A stretch of DNA of 41,704 bases, taken from the NCBI GenBank assembly GCA_012518275.1, contig JAAYSS010000009.1:1-41704 (forward strand). Reading direction: 5' to 3'. A program made the position numbers and the translations under genes. The DNA comes from Bacteroidales bacterium (GTDB lineage: Bacteria > Bacteroidota > Bacteroidia > Bacteroidales > Paludibacteraceae). The notes below the pieces were generated by a model. The model was given only the letters and a program-made list of their open reading frames with translations. It was not told where the DNA came from and searched no databases. Of this stretch, positions 23,429 to 32,342 are shown piece by piece; the stretch's first letter is position 1; every line of letters starts with the position of its first letter.

Positions 23429-23460
23429 CAAAGATAATAAAAAGGAGATAATTTGGCAAA
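23429..23460 (-). promoter_or_regulatory. Promoter of ffh
   Basis: On the minus strand TTTG (23460-23457), 20 bp, then TATCTTTG (23436-23429) followed by C match both Bacteroidota elements. The transcript leader would be about 65-70 nt. Confidence 0.85.
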
Positions 23461-23485
23461 AAACTGTGTAGCCGAAGGCTAAAAA
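23456..23485 (-). terminator. Probable terminator of dnaB
   Basis: TAGCC (23477-23481 on the complement) pairs with GGCTA around TTC, 35 bp past the dnaB stop, with TTTTTT a few bases later. The T-run coincides with the -33 element of the ffh promoter. Confidence 0.6.
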
Positions 23486-23516
23486 TATCAACTACTTACT
23501 GCCACAAATTATACTC

Positions 23517-25052
23517 TTAAAACGGTACTTCATCGTGTCCTTGCATAGGCGCATTGCGAAGGTGATTAGGAATATCAGCAGCAGATTCATCTACATCAAA
23601 ATCATCATTCATTTTTGAAGAGACCGTTTTGTAAGGTTTGCTCATGAAATTAGTATCTTCATTAAAATTCGTAAACTTAGCATATACATTTTTAAATCGC
23701 ATTCTCACGTCACCTGTAGCACCATTACGGTGCTTTGCTATTATTATTTCGGCAATACCTTCGTATGAATCATTCCCATCCGTAAGAATTCCGTAATACT
23801 CTGGACGATGGATGAAACACACCATATCAGCATCTTGCTCAATGGCTCCCGACTCTCGAAGGTCTGAAAGTTGCGGACGTTTGCCTTCTATACCGGAACG
23901 TCCTTCTACGCTACGATTGAGCTGCGAAAGAGCAACGATAGGCAAGTCAAGCTCTTTTGCCAACCCTTTCAACGAACGTGAAATCATACTTACTTCCTGC
24001 TCACGACTTCCGTAAGTTCTACCACTCGCATTCATCAGTTGCAGGTAGTCAATGATGATAATTTGAATATTGTGTTCCTTTACTAATCTGCGAGCCTTGC
24101 TTCTTAATTCGAGAATGGATAGGCTTGGTGTGTCGTCCACGTAAATTGGCGCATCATACAGGCGGGTAACATCCCTGTCAAACTGCTCCCATTCTTTCGG
24201 AGTAAGTTGCCCGTTTTTTATTTTTTCACCTTCCAAATTACAAACATTCATCAATAGACGATTGACCAATTGCACATTAGCCATTTCGAGCGAAAAGATA
24301 GCAACCGGTATGTTGTAATCAACAGCCATATTTTTTGCCATGGAAAGTACAAATGCCGTCTTTCCCATTGCCGGACGCGCCGCGATAATTATCAAGTCAG
24401 ATTTTTGCCAGCCCGAAGTAATTTTATCCAAATCGTGAAAACCGGTAGCAAGCCCACTAGCTCCTTGTTTCCGTGCCGCATCTTTCATTCGTTCACGCGC
24501 TTCTTCAATAACGGGATTGATCTGCACAACATCCTTCTTCAAGTTTTGTTGCGTGATTTCAAACAGCTTCATTTCAGCTTCTTGCATTAAATCATCCACG
24601 TCCATTTTTTCGTCGAAAGCCTTGGTTTGCACTTCTCTTGAGAGACGAATCAGTTCGCGTGCCAAGTATTTTTGCACTATGATTTGAGAGTGATAAATCA
24701 AGTGAGCCGCTGATGCAACGCGCGATGTAAGCAACGTGATCTGATAAGGTCCACCCACTTCGTCAAGCGTCCCCTTTTTCCGTAGTTTTTCAGTAACCGT
24801 ATGCATATCAATCGGTTCCTGATGAAGCGCTAAATCTACAAAGGCTTCAAAAATTTTTTGGTGCGTGGTCTTATAAAAATATTCCGGCTTCAAAATATCT
24901 GAAACCAGCGAATATGCGTCTTTTTCAAGCATGATTGCACCCAGCACATCTTCTTCTAATTCCAAGGCCTGCGGCGGCAGCTTACCATATTCGTTGGCTA
25001 AAACAGGTGAATCATATTCCGGTATATGTCTATTTCTTCTTTGGTCAGTCAT
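23517..25052 (-). CDS. dnaB: Replicative DNA helicase DnaB
   Basis: DnaB is the hexameric helicase that opens DNA at the replication fork. The 511-residue protein has the N-terminal helical domain (about 25-130) beginning PPQALELEEDVLGAIMLEKD, and the RecA-like motor with Walker A ARPAMGKTAF (Gly230, Lys231, Thr232), IIIIDYLQLM, and the conserved ALSQLNRSVEGR and LRESGAIEQDADMV. The acidic C-terminal tail (NDDFDVDESAADIP) is longer than in Escherichia coli. No intein is present. It is transcribed from a consensus promoter divergent from ispE. Confidence 0.97.
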   Translation of the reverse strand: MTDQRRNRHIPEYDSPVLANEYGKLPPQALELEEDVLGAIMLEKDAYSLVSDILKPEYFYKTTHQKIFEAFVDLALHQEPIDMHTVTEKLRKKGTLDEVGGPYQITLLTSRVASAAHLIYHSQIIVQKYLARELIRLSREVQTKAFDEKMDVDDLMQEAEMKLFEITQQNLKKDVVQINPVIEEARERMKDAARKQGASGLATGFHDLDKITSGWQKSDLIIIAARPAMGKTAFVLSMAKNMAVDYNIPVAIFSLEMANVQLVNRLLMNVCNLEGEKIKNGQLTPKEWEQFDRDVTRLYDAPIYVDDTPSLSILELRSKARRLVKEHNIQIIIIDYLQLMNASGRTYGSREQEVSMISRSLKGLAKELDLPIVALSQLNRSVEGRSGIEGKRPQLSDLRESGAIEQDADMVCFIHRPEYYGILTDGNDSYEGIAEIIIAKHRNGATGDVRMRFKNVYAKFTNFNEDTNFMSKPYKTVSSKMNDDFDVDESAADIPNHLRNAPMQGHDEVPF

Positions 25053-25074
25053 ATTTATTTTTTAAAATAGACTT

Positions 25075-25106
25075 CAAAATTACGAAAGAAAAGAATTTCC
25101 GACAAA
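25075..25106 (-). promoter_or_regulatory. Promoter of dnaB
   Basis: On the minus strand TTTG (25106-25103), exactly 20 bp, then TAATTTTG (25082-25075). The start codon at 25052 lies about 20 bp beyond, so the leader is very short. Confidence 0.8.
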
Positions 25107-25125
25107 AAAACATATAAACAAAATG

Positions 25126-25156
25126 TTGATAACTCAAACTTAAAATAGTACCTTTG
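25126..25156 (+). promoter_or_regulatory. Promoter of ispE
   Basis: TTG (25126-25128), 20 bp, then TACCTTTG (25149-25156). It is divergent from the dnaB promoter, and the two are about 20 bp apart. Confidence 0.7.
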
Positions 25157-25267
25157 ATGTCTTGTTTTTTAGATAATTTTTTGAATAAAGATAATAAAAC
25201 ATATAAATAAAAACTTTATCTATCTGGAGCTATCGTATTGTATATGTTTTTCTTACATCCATTAACT

Positions 25268-26086
25268 ATGAGAATCTACCCAAACGCAAAAATCAATATC
25301 GGCTTAAATGTAACTGAACGCCGACCGGACGGCTACCATAATATTGAAACTATTTTTTACCCAATTGGACTTTATGATGTGCTTTCCATTGAGCCGTCGG
25401 AAAGTGCAGCAGATTACAGTTTTTCATCGTCAGGCATTGAAATCAAGGGCAATCCGGAAGACAACCTGATAATTAAAGCTTACAGATTACTGCGAACAGA
25501 GTATCAATTTCCGCCAATCGATATCTCGTTATTAAAGCAAATACCGTTTGGCGCCGGTTTAGGCGGTGGCTCAGCCGATGCTGCATTTACCTTAAAAGCT
25601 ATCAATGAGCTTTTTGACTTACATATTTCCACAAAAGAGCTTGAATATTTTGCAGCGAAATTAGGTGCTGACTGCCCATTTTTCATTCAAAACAAACCCA
25701 CTTTTGCCACAGGAATCGGGAATATCTTTACGCCCGTAAATTTATCGTTGCAAGGTTATTGGCTGCTGCTTGTAAAACCGGATATTCACATCTCTACGGC
25801 TGAAGCGTATGCCGGCGTAACGCCTAAAGTACCTGAAATAAAATTATCCGAGTTGATTAAAAGACCTGTTGGAGAGTGGAAAAACCTTATTTTCAACGAT
25901 TTTGAACCATCTATTTTTCATAAACACCCAAAAATAGCGTTGATAAAAAGAGAACTTTACGAAATGGGTGCGTTGTACGCATCGATGTCGGGTTCAGGAT
26001 CTTCTGTATATGGGATTTTCAAGAAAGCACCGAACTACAAAGGTAAATTTGTGGATTGTTTCACGTTTTTAGGAAAAATACAATAA
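25268..26086 (+). CDS. ispE: 4-diphosphocytidyl-2-C-methyl-D-erythritol kinase
   Basis: IspE phosphorylates CDP-methylerythritol with ATP, the fourth step of the MEP route to isoprenoids. The 272-residue GHMP kinase starts MRIYPNAKINIGLNVTERRP, which has the expected N-terminal Lys-Asn motif. The glycine-rich ATP loop is IPFGAGLGGGSADAAF, followed by KLGADCPFFIQNKP and the C-terminal ASMSGSGSSVYGIF. I chose ATG 25268 over TTG 25238 because the shorter form matches the usual N-terminus. No other MEP genes are adjacent. Confidence 0.96.
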   Translation: MRIYPNAKINIGLNVTERRPDGYHNIETIFYPIGLYDVLSIEPSESAADYSFSSSGIEIKGNPEDNLIIKAYRLLRTEYQFPPIDISLLKQIPFGAGLGGGSADAAFTLKAINELFDLHISTKELEYFAAKLGADCPFFIQNKPTFATGIGNIFTPVNLSLQGYWLLLVKPDIHISTAEAYAGVTPKVPEIKLSELIKRPVGEWKNLIFNDFEPSIFHKHPKIALIKRELYEMGALYASMSGSGSSVYGIFKKAPNYKGKFVDCFTFLGKIQ

Positions 26087-26161
26087 TACGATTTATTGAA
26101 AGTTTATCTTGTTCATTTACAGTGAATTCATTTATCTTTTTACTATTCTTCAAAGTATTAT

Positions 26162-26169
26162 TATCTTTG
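26162..26169 (+). promoter_or_regulatory. -7 promoter element of the GNAT gene
   Basis: TATCTTTG, 33 bp before ATG 26202. It sits inside a longer open frame and so supports the downstream start. Confidence 0.55.
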
Positions 26170-26201
26170 GCTGTAATTTAACAATTCACTTCCATATTTA
26201 T

Positions 26202-26627
26202 ATGAATATCTACCAAGTAAAAGAGTCAAAAGCCGAGATAACGGAAGCTCTACAACGACTAATTCCACAGCTTAATCCTATGTCGCGCATCCCCAACGGA
26301 GAAGAATTGCAGCAAATTATTGAGAACAAAAACACCTTTCTTTTCGTTGGAGAAAAAAACGGAATGATTATTGCAACCATTTCCGTTGCTTTTTACCGCA
26401 TTCCGACCGGGAAAAAGGCTTGGATTGAAGACGTTGTGGTTGATGAGAACGCTCGTGGAAAAGGTTATGGCAAAATGTTGATGCAACATGCCATTGACTT
26501 TGCTAAATCGGAAGGAATTTCAAAAATCTACCTGACATCCAATCCTTCGCGAATTGCCGCCAACAACTTGTATCAAAGTGTTGGTTTTGAGCAATATATA
26601 ACGAATGTGTATCGGATGTATCTTTAA
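26202..26627 (+). CDS. GNAT family N-acetyltransferase
   Basis: The 141-residue protein should transfer an acetyl group from acetyl-CoA to an amine; the acceptor is unknown. The CoA-binding motif is WIEDVVVDENARGKGYGKML, with the R/Q-x-x-G-x-G/A pattern present as RGKGYG. The C-terminal strand motif SNPSRIAANNLYQSVGFEQY is also typical. ATG 26202 is chosen because the extra 31 upstream codons are hydrophobic, lack family similarity and contain a -7 promoter element. The next gene starts 11 bp after its stop, so it may be cotranscribed with the TldD-like pair. Confidence 0.9.
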   Translation: MNIYQVKESKAEITEALQRLIPQLNPMSRIPNGEELQQIIENKNTFLFVGEKNGMIIATISVAFYRIPTGKKAWIEDVVVDENARGKGYGKMLMQHAIDFAKSEGISKIYLTSNPSRIAANNLYQSVGFEQYITNVYRMYL

Positions 26628-26638
26628 GTAAAGAACCT

Positions 26639-28300
26639 ATGAGAGAGATTTATATTTATCTTGCTTCAGTGCTATTTTTTGTCGCACTACCTACGCACTC
26701 ACAAGATAAGCTAACCCGAATTTTACAAAAAGAATTAACTCGTAACTACAATGTAATGAGCAAGTTGGATGTTCCGGTTTATTACATTAGTTTAAGGGTT
26801 GAAAAGAATACTATTCACACCATTTCCAGTAGTTTCGGTGCTGTTTCTGACAATAATTATTACACTGGACGAAGGATGGCAATTTCCATGCGTGTTGGAA
26901 ACAGAAAATTTGACAACCTGCATTATTCGGGAAATATGAACAGCAATCTTGTGGTCAGCCTTCCGGATGAAGATATAGAAGAAGATATTAAACTGACGCT
27001 TTGGAGAGGGTTACAACAAGCTTATTCACAGGCAAAAGACGATTTGGAGTCGAACCAAACCGAATTTACAACTCGCCCAAAAGAAGAAGACACAGCACCC
27101 GATTTTTCGATTGAGAAGGCTTCCACCTATTTTGAACCGGAAATGAAGTTTAAAAAGCTTGAGTTTGACGAGAAAAAGGTTATTTCAGACCTAAATTCGG
27201 TTTCAAAAATTCTTGGCGACAACCGAGATGTTCTAATGAACTACGTTAATTTTCAAATAAATCTTTCACGTGAGTATTTTATTGATACCGATGGTGCAGC
27301 AATTGAGCAGAATAACCCGTCTATAAGGCTTTACACGGGTGGTATTGTTATGGCTGACGATGGAATGGTTTTGCAAGATTACAAAATTTATTTTGGTAGG
27401 AAAATGTCAGACTTTCCTGCTCTTCAGCAAATCAAAAGTGATACCCAAAAAATGTCTGAAACGCTTTCAGCATTAAAGGTTTCGCCAAAAATTGACAGCT
27501 ACACCGGACCGGTTTTGTTGAGCGGTGAAGTGAGCGGCGTTTTCTTTCACGAGTTTCTAGGACACCGTGTGGAAGGTGCGCGTATGAAATCGGGAGCTGA
27601 TGCGCAGACGCTGAAAAAGAAAATCGGTGAATCGATTCTACCCGATCGCCTTTCAGTAACCTTTGACCCCACTATTTCAAAATACCAAAATACCGTTTTG
27701 AGTGGCGATTACAAATTTGATAATGAAGGTATTCGCGGGCAGCGAGTGGAAGTAATCAAAAATGGAATTTTGAAAAATTTCCTGATGAGCCGCATCCCGA
27801 TTGAAGGTTTTTCAAAATCAAACGGACACGGACGGGGAAATCTAAATATTGGTACAGAAACCCGCCAATCGAATATGTTGATAGAAAGTTCGAAACCAAT
27901 TTCAAACGAGGCTCTAAATGCACTATTTGTAAAAGAATTGAAAAAACGTGGGTTGTCGTTCGGCTACAGAATCGACAAAGTGAGCGGAGGATTGACTATG
28001 ACCGGCGCCGCTTCAGCCAACGCGTTTTACCTGAATCCGCTGGTGGTTTACCGTGTTTACACCGATGGACGACCGGATGAATTAGTACGAGGAATTAACA
28101 TTGTGGGTACGCCCTTGGCTGCATTTTCACAGATTATTGCCGAATCGGACGACCAAAAAATATTTAACGGAATGTGTGGTGCAATGTCCGGTTCAGTCCC
28201 GGTTTCAGCAATCGCCCCTTCGATGCTTGTGAAAGAGCTGGAGTTTCAGAAAACCGGCGACAATCAGAAAATTGAGCCGTTTATTCTTGACAGACCGTAG
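26639..28300 (+). CDS. Secreted TldD-like metallopeptidase (catalytic partner)
   Basis: The 553-residue protein has a signal peptide (ending near PTHSQ) and a TldD/PmbA fold. The zinc motif is HEFLGH (His304, Glu305, His309) in VFFHEFLGHRVEGAR, the HExxxH of TldD proteases. The C-terminal segment NGMCGAMSGSVPVSAIAPSM offers the Cys that serves as a further ligand in the family. Classical TldD/TldE is cytosolic and trims unfolded peptides, such as microcin B17 precursor and CcdA. A signal peptide places this version in the periplasm or beyond. It lies 35 bp before a paralogue without the zinc motif, as expected for a TldD/TldE-type heterodimer. Confidence 0.9.
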   Translation: MREIYIYLASVLFFVALPTHSQDKLTRILQKELTRNYNVMSKLDVPVYYISLRVEKNTIHTISSSFGAVSDNNYYTGRRMAISMRVGNRKFDNLHYSGNMNSNLVVSLPDEDIEEDIKLTLWRGLQQAYSQAKDDLESNQTEFTTRPKEEDTAPDFSIEKASTYFEPEMKFKKLEFDEKKVISDLNSVSKILGDNRDVLMNYVNFQINLSREYFIDTDGAAIEQNNPSIRLYTGGIVMADDGMVLQDYKIYFGRKMSDFPALQQIKSDTQKMSETLSALKVSPKIDSYTGPVLLSGEVSGVFFHEFLGHRVEGARMKSGADAQTLKKKIGESILPDRLSVTFDPTISKYQNTVLSGDYKFDNEGIRGQRVEVIKNGILKNFLMSRIPIEGFSKSNGHGRGNLNIGTETRQSNMLIESSKPISNEALNALFVKELKKRGLSFGYRIDKVSGGLTMTGAASANAFYLNPLVVYRVYTDGRPDELVRGINIVGTPLAAFSQIIAESDDQKIFNGMCGAMSGSVPVSAIAPSMLVKELEFQKTGDNQKIEPFILDRP

Positions 28301-28335
28301 AGATAGTTTTTAGTAACAAGAAAATTTAATCAGTA

Positions 28336-29943
28336 ATGAAATCAACAACCTATAATTTTTTCTTAATAATCGCTCTGTTCGCCTTATTGCCTATTATCTC
28401 TAATGCTCAACTAGAAGATGATCCGGTATTGAGAGCGATGAAAATAGAGTTAGACCGCTCAAAAGAAGGTTTGCGAAAAGACAGTTTGGCGAAGCCGTTT
28501 TTTATCAGTTTGTTGGTAACTGAAACTAATTTTCAGTATAATTTTTCAACTTCATTTGGCAAAAAGAACGAAGAGCTGACAAACACTCGCATTTATAGGA
28601 AAGGCAGCCCGATGATTCTCGTGGGTAATTACCATCGCACTCAGAATTTTAGGGGAAACTCGAACAGTTTTTCACTTCCGCCTTCAGACGATGAATTGTC
28701 GCTGCGGACGGCTATCTGGGTAAATTTAGACAATGCATACAAGAGCGCTGCAAGAAATTACGTGGACAAAATGGCATGGCTTAAACAGGAGAAACTTTCG
28801 GAGGAAGAGCTGGCTTTGGATGATTTTGAAAAGCGGCCTGCCACTACCCTATTCCGAGAACAGAAAAAAGAAAACTTTAATTTTGAACCTATCAAGAAAC
28901 TTTCACTGCAAACAAGTAAATTATTAACAAAAAAAGTAAATAAAGAAAGATTGCTGGTTGAAAATTTACGCACAGGTTTTAGATTTAGTAACGAATTAAC
29001 TCGCTATTACGACACCGAAGGCTCCATGTATATGTATCCGCAACAAAACGGGACATTCAACATCATACTGAGTGGCGTGACAGAAGAAGGCGAAGATGTG
29101 AGTGCGTATAGAAGCTTTAGGATGAACGAATTATCTAAATTTCCGACTGAAAAAGAATTAGAAGAAGCCGTCAATAAAATAGTTGAAGAGTATAAATTGA
29201 AATATTCTACTGAAAAATCCGACGACCCGTATATGGGTCCGGTGTTAATAACCAATGGACGAGTGGAAAGTGTAGTAAAACAGATAATTAATAACCTTTA
29301 TACAGCACCTAAAACAAGATTTTCCAACGGAAATCATTATCAAAACCTAACAGGTGTCAGAGTGCTTTCAAAACAACTTTCGCTTACTGTTCATTACGGT
29401 TCAAAAGCACAATCCATTTCGGGTGTAAAAAGAGACTTGGCTCCGATTGACCCACAAGCAGTTATACCACCTGATTCAATTACGTTGATAAAAAACGGGA
29501 TACTTCAGAATATGCTCACTTCACGGCAACCGGTAAAAAAACATCTTCATTCCAACGGAAATGCAAGAAATGGCAATATGTTGGAGGGAGTTGTAACTTT
29601 TAGTGGCATCGAACAGTTGGAGTATGATGAGATTAAAAAATTGCTGATTGATGAAGCAAAATTGCAAGGATTAGAGTATGCGTACATTATAAATACAGAT
29701 GATAGACTTCACCTTAAAGTAAATGTAGAGACCGGAGAAGAAATTCCATTTTTAGCATCAATAAATCTCGGACAGACCATGAAAACAATGCGAAGGGTGT
29801 TGGGAGTACAAAAAGAATATGCATCTTCGTCCGATGGAACTATCCGTTTTCCAAAATCGATATTGCTGGAAGATGCTGAAATCACAATTTACAAATCGAA
29901 CAACAGAAAAAAAAGGAATTTTGTAGAACGACCAAGTCTATAA
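28336..29943 (+). CDS. Secreted TldE-like partner lacking the zinc motif
   Basis: The 535-residue protein has a signal peptide ending near IISNAQ and aligns along its length with the TldD-like neighbour. Shared features include the early SFGKKNEEL/SSFGAVSDN region, the YYDTEG/FIDTDG segment and DPYMGPVLITNGRVESV against IDSYTGPVLLSGEVSGV. At the position of HEFLGH there is only VKQIINNLY, so no zinc can be bound, and the C-terminal Cys segment is replaced by ILLEDAEITIYKSN. The pair therefore parallels TldD (active) and TldE (inactive scaffold), apparently by duplication. The very basic C-terminus (NNRKKRNFVERPSL) is unusual. Confidence 0.85.
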   Translation: MKSTTYNFFLIIALFALLPIISNAQLEDDPVLRAMKIELDRSKEGLRKDSLAKPFFISLLVTETNFQYNFSTSFGKKNEELTNTRIYRKGSPMILVGNYHRTQNFRGNSNSFSLPPSDDELSLRTAIWVNLDNAYKSAARNYVDKMAWLKQEKLSEEELALDDFEKRPATTLFREQKKENFNFEPIKKLSLQTSKLLTKKVNKERLLVENLRTGFRFSNELTRYYDTEGSMYMYPQQNGTFNIILSGVTEEGEDVSAYRSFRMNELSKFPTEKELEEAVNKIVEEYKLKYSTEKSDDPYMGPVLITNGRVESVVKQIINNLYTAPKTRFSNGNHYQNLTGVRVLSKQLSLTVHYGSKAQSISGVKRDLAPIDPQAVIPPDSITLIKNGILQNMLTSRQPVKKHLHSNGNARNGNMLEGVVTFSGIEQLEYDEIKKLLIDEAKLQGLEYAYIINTDDRLHLKVNVETGEEIPFLASINLGQTMKTMRRVLGVQKEYASSSDGTIRFPKSILLEDAEITIYKSNNRKKRNFVERPSL

Positions 29944-29976
29944 TTTTATAATTTATAATAAAACTGAAAACTTTAT

Positions 29977-30007
29977 TTTGCATTAACATTTATTGTTTTT
30001 ATCTTTG
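29977..30007 (+). promoter_or_regulatory. Promoter of the bactofilin gene
   Basis: TTTG (29977-29980), 19 bp, then TATCTTTG (30000-30007). Transcription should begin near 30014. Confidence 0.8.
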
Positions 30008-30077
30008 AAGTCTAATTTTTAGAAAATTGAGAATTAATTTTAGAAAACATAAAGATACAAGTAAAAATAGACAACCT

Positions 30078-30485
30078 ATGGCATCAAATTTTAATGACAG
30101 GAGTGATACTTCTTCGCAAGGAATTATAAATATTGTAGCTTCCGGCACAAAAATAGTTGGAAAAGTTACAGTTGAATCAGATTTTAGATTAGACGGAGAA
30201 GTAGAAGGGGACATTATCGGACGCTCAAAAGTTGTAATCGGGGAAAGCGGCAATCTTAAGGGCTCACTTACCTGTACAAACGCTGAAATTATTGGAAAAG
30301 TAAAAGGAAATGTGAAAGCTACAGACTCGCTAACACTTCGATCGACTGCAGAATTGACAGGAGATGTGAAAATCAAATCTTTAATTGTTGAGCCGGATGC
30401 GATTTTTAACGGCACTTGCTCTATGCGTGATGAGCATGTTACAAAAACACCTGACCCCGCCCCCGCAGTAAAAAATGTGAAGTAA
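30078..30485 (+). CDS. Bactofilin (polymer-forming cytoskeletal protein)
   Basis: Bactofilins assemble without nucleotide into filaments made of a right-handed beta helix and often guide cell-wall enzymes. The 135-residue protein has a short disordered N-terminus followed by the repeating core: GTKIVGKVTVESDFRLDGEV, EGDIIGRSKVVIGESGNLKG, and further turns with AEIIGKVKGNVKATDSL and AELTGDVKIKSLIVEPDAIF. A Pro-rich tail follows. ATG 30078 is preferred over TTG 30027 because the core starts soon after it and the extra residues lack family character. No M23 peptidase gene, the usual partner, is next to it. Confidence 0.92.
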   Translation: MASNFNDRSDTSSQGIINIVASGTKIVGKVTVESDFRLDGEVEGDIIGRSKVVIGESGNLKGSLTCTNAEIIGKVKGNVKATDSLTLRSTAELTGDVKIKSLIVEPDAIFNGTCSMRDEHVTKTPDPAPAVKNVK

Positions 30486-30544
30486 TTGATTTTTAAACTC
30501 AATTTTTGGAGTATCTCCCCAAAAGAATTTTTTAAGCCAATACA

Positions 30545-30577
30545 AAAGGGTTGCCCATTCGGACAACCCTTTATTGT
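30545..30577. terminator. Bidirectional terminator between bactofilin and rng
   Basis: AAAGGGTTG (30545-30553) pairs with CAACCCTTT (30564-30572) over a 10-nt loop. The flanking genes converge. Confidence 0.85.
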
Positions 30578-30583
30578 TATTTG

Positions 30584-32164
30584 TCATTTTTTAGACGAAA
30601 TCTTTTCTTTTTCTTCTTGTAGGTCAATTTCTTCACCTTTTTTATCGTAAAACTTGTATTGAAGGAACCCTAATTTCTGGGAGGGCAACACTTTGATGCC
30701 CATGCCATATTTCAGTTTCCATTTCATTTTTAACGACGGTACGCCTCGGGAAATATATGCATACACATAAGGATGAATATAGAGCGTAAAATTTTTTACA
30801 TTCAACTTAGAATACAGATAATTTATTTTATCTTTCAGTTGATCCGTAAACAACATGGAAGGCATTGCCCGTCCTTTGCCGAAGCAGGTAGGACATGTTT
30901 CTTCCACATCAATGTCAATTGACGGACGTACACGCTGACGAGTCATTTGCAGCAATCCAAACTTACTTAGCGGTAAGATGTTGTGCTTTGTTCTGTCGTC
31001 ACCCATATTGTTCCGCATCCGTTCGTACACTTTCTGCCGATTTTCACCCTTTCGCATATCGATGAAATCCACAACAATGATACCGCCCATGTCTCTAAGT
31101 CTTACTTGACGTGCTATTTCATCAGCTGCTGCCAGATTTACTTCCAATGCATTGGTCTCTTGTCCGACGGCTTTTGACCGATTGCCGCTATTCACGTCTA
31201 TCACATGCATAGCTTCCGTGTGTTCAATAATCAGGTATGCGCCACTTTTAAATGAAACTGTTTTACCGAAGGCGGATTGGATTTGCTTGGTGATCCCAAA
31301 ATGGTCAAAAATGGGAATGTCATCCTTGTAGAATTTCACAATGTTTTTCCGCGTTGGTGCAATCAGTTCCACATAATCTCGCACTTCATTGAAAACTATT
31401 TTGTCGTTTACAAAAATGTTCTTGAAGCTGGAATTGAATATATCCCTGATTATTCCTACCGTACGACCTATTTCCTCCCTGATGAGGGTTACTCCTTTTG
31501 CTTTCTGAACTTTTACGAGGGTCTCTTCCCACCGTTTTACTAAAATTTTCAGCTCATTATTAAGTTCTGCTACTTTTTTGCCTTCAGCCACTGTACGAGC
31601 AATTACCCCGAACCCTTTCGGTTTAATACTGCGTATTAGTTGCTTCAGTCTGTGTCTCTCTTCATTTGTTTTAATTTTTTGCGATACAAAAACTTTATCG
31701 GCAAAAGGTATAAGTACAAGGAATCTTCCAGCTATCGATATTTCGGCAGTAAGCCTTGGTCCTTTGGTAGAAATAGGTTCTTTACTTATCTGAACTAGAA
31801 TTTCTTGTCCGGTTTTAAGTAAATCGCCTAGCTGTCCGTGTTTTTCAATTTCTGGAAGTTGCTTTGCTTTACTCATAGGTGGTATTCTTTTTCGGTTGCT
31901 CTGCACCCACCCAATAAAGCAATTCAAGGTGTTAAAATTGTTACCTAAGTCAAGATAGTGAAGAAAAGCGTCTTTTTCATAACCTACATCTACAAACGCT
32001 GCATTAAGACCGGGCATTATTTTTTTTACTCTTCCGAGGTAAATATTGCCTACGGCGTATTTTTCTTCGCGTCCCTCTTCGTCGAGTTCCACTAATCGTT
32101 TATCTTCAAGCAGCGCAATTGAAATTTGAGATGGTTTTACATCTACAATTAATTCGCTATTCAC
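30584..32164 (-). CDS. rng: Ribonuclease G (RNase E/G family)
   Basis: RNase G cuts single-stranded AU-rich RNA and is involved in rRNA 5'-end maturation and mRNA decay. The 526-residue protein starts with an S1-like region (AVGNIYLGRVKKIMPGLNAA, then FVDVGYEKDAFLHYLDLG). It contains the catalytic metal-site region GGIIVVDFIDM with Asp residues, and HVIDVNSGNRS, and ends after the Zn-link motif TCPTCFGKGRA. The insertion between VDVGYEKDAFLH and the rest of the S1 fold (NCFIGWVQSNRKRIPPMSKA) is typical of Bacteroidota versions. It lacks the long RNase E scaffold tail, so no degradosome platform is encoded here. Confidence 0.95.
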   Translation of the reverse strand: MNSELIVDVKPSQISIALLEDKRLVELDEEGREEKYAVGNIYLGRVKKIMPGLNAAFVDVGYEKDAFLHYLDLGNNFNTLNCFIGWVQSNRKRIPPMSKAKQLPEIEKHGQLGDLLKTGQEILVQISKEPISTKGPRLTAEISIAGRFLVLIPFADKVFVSQKIKTNEERHRLKQLIRSIKPKGFGVIARTVAEGKKVAELNNELKILVKRWEETLVKVQKAKGVTLIREEIGRTVGIIRDIFNSSFKNIFVNDKIVFNEVRDYVELIAPTRKNIVKFYKDDIPIFDHFGITKQIQSAFGKTVSFKSGAYLIIEHTEAMHVIDVNSGNRSKAVGQETNALEVNLAAADEIARQVRLRDMGGIIVVDFIDMRKGENRQKVYERMRNNMGDDRTKHNILPLSKFGLLQMTRQRVRPSIDIDVEETCPTCFGKGRAMPSMLFTDQLKDKINYLYSKLNVKNFTLYIHPYVYAYISRGVPSLKMKWKLKYGMGIKVLPSQKLGFLQYKFYDKKGEEIDLQEEKEKISSKK

Positions 32165-32261
32165 TTTCTATCACAATATTTATAAATGTTAAAAGTAAGA
32201 AATCAGAAATTCTGTGAGTTTACTTCTCATTATTTATTTCGGATTTCCAACTTATCAAGTT

Positions 32262-32310
32262 AATAAAAAACAAACTTAAATATATGAAATATACGGTTTT
32301 AAGTTTGTTT
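32262..32310 (-). terminator. Terminator of the HU/small ribosomal protein operon
   Basis: A 13-bp stem (32268-32280 with 32298-32310) has AACTTAAA as core and can extend into the loop through TATAT/ATATA. On the minus strand it is followed by TTTTTT. It lies 33 bp after the small gene. Confidence 0.85.
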
Positions 32311-32342
32311 CTATGGCCCTTTCTAAAAAACTATTCAACAGA

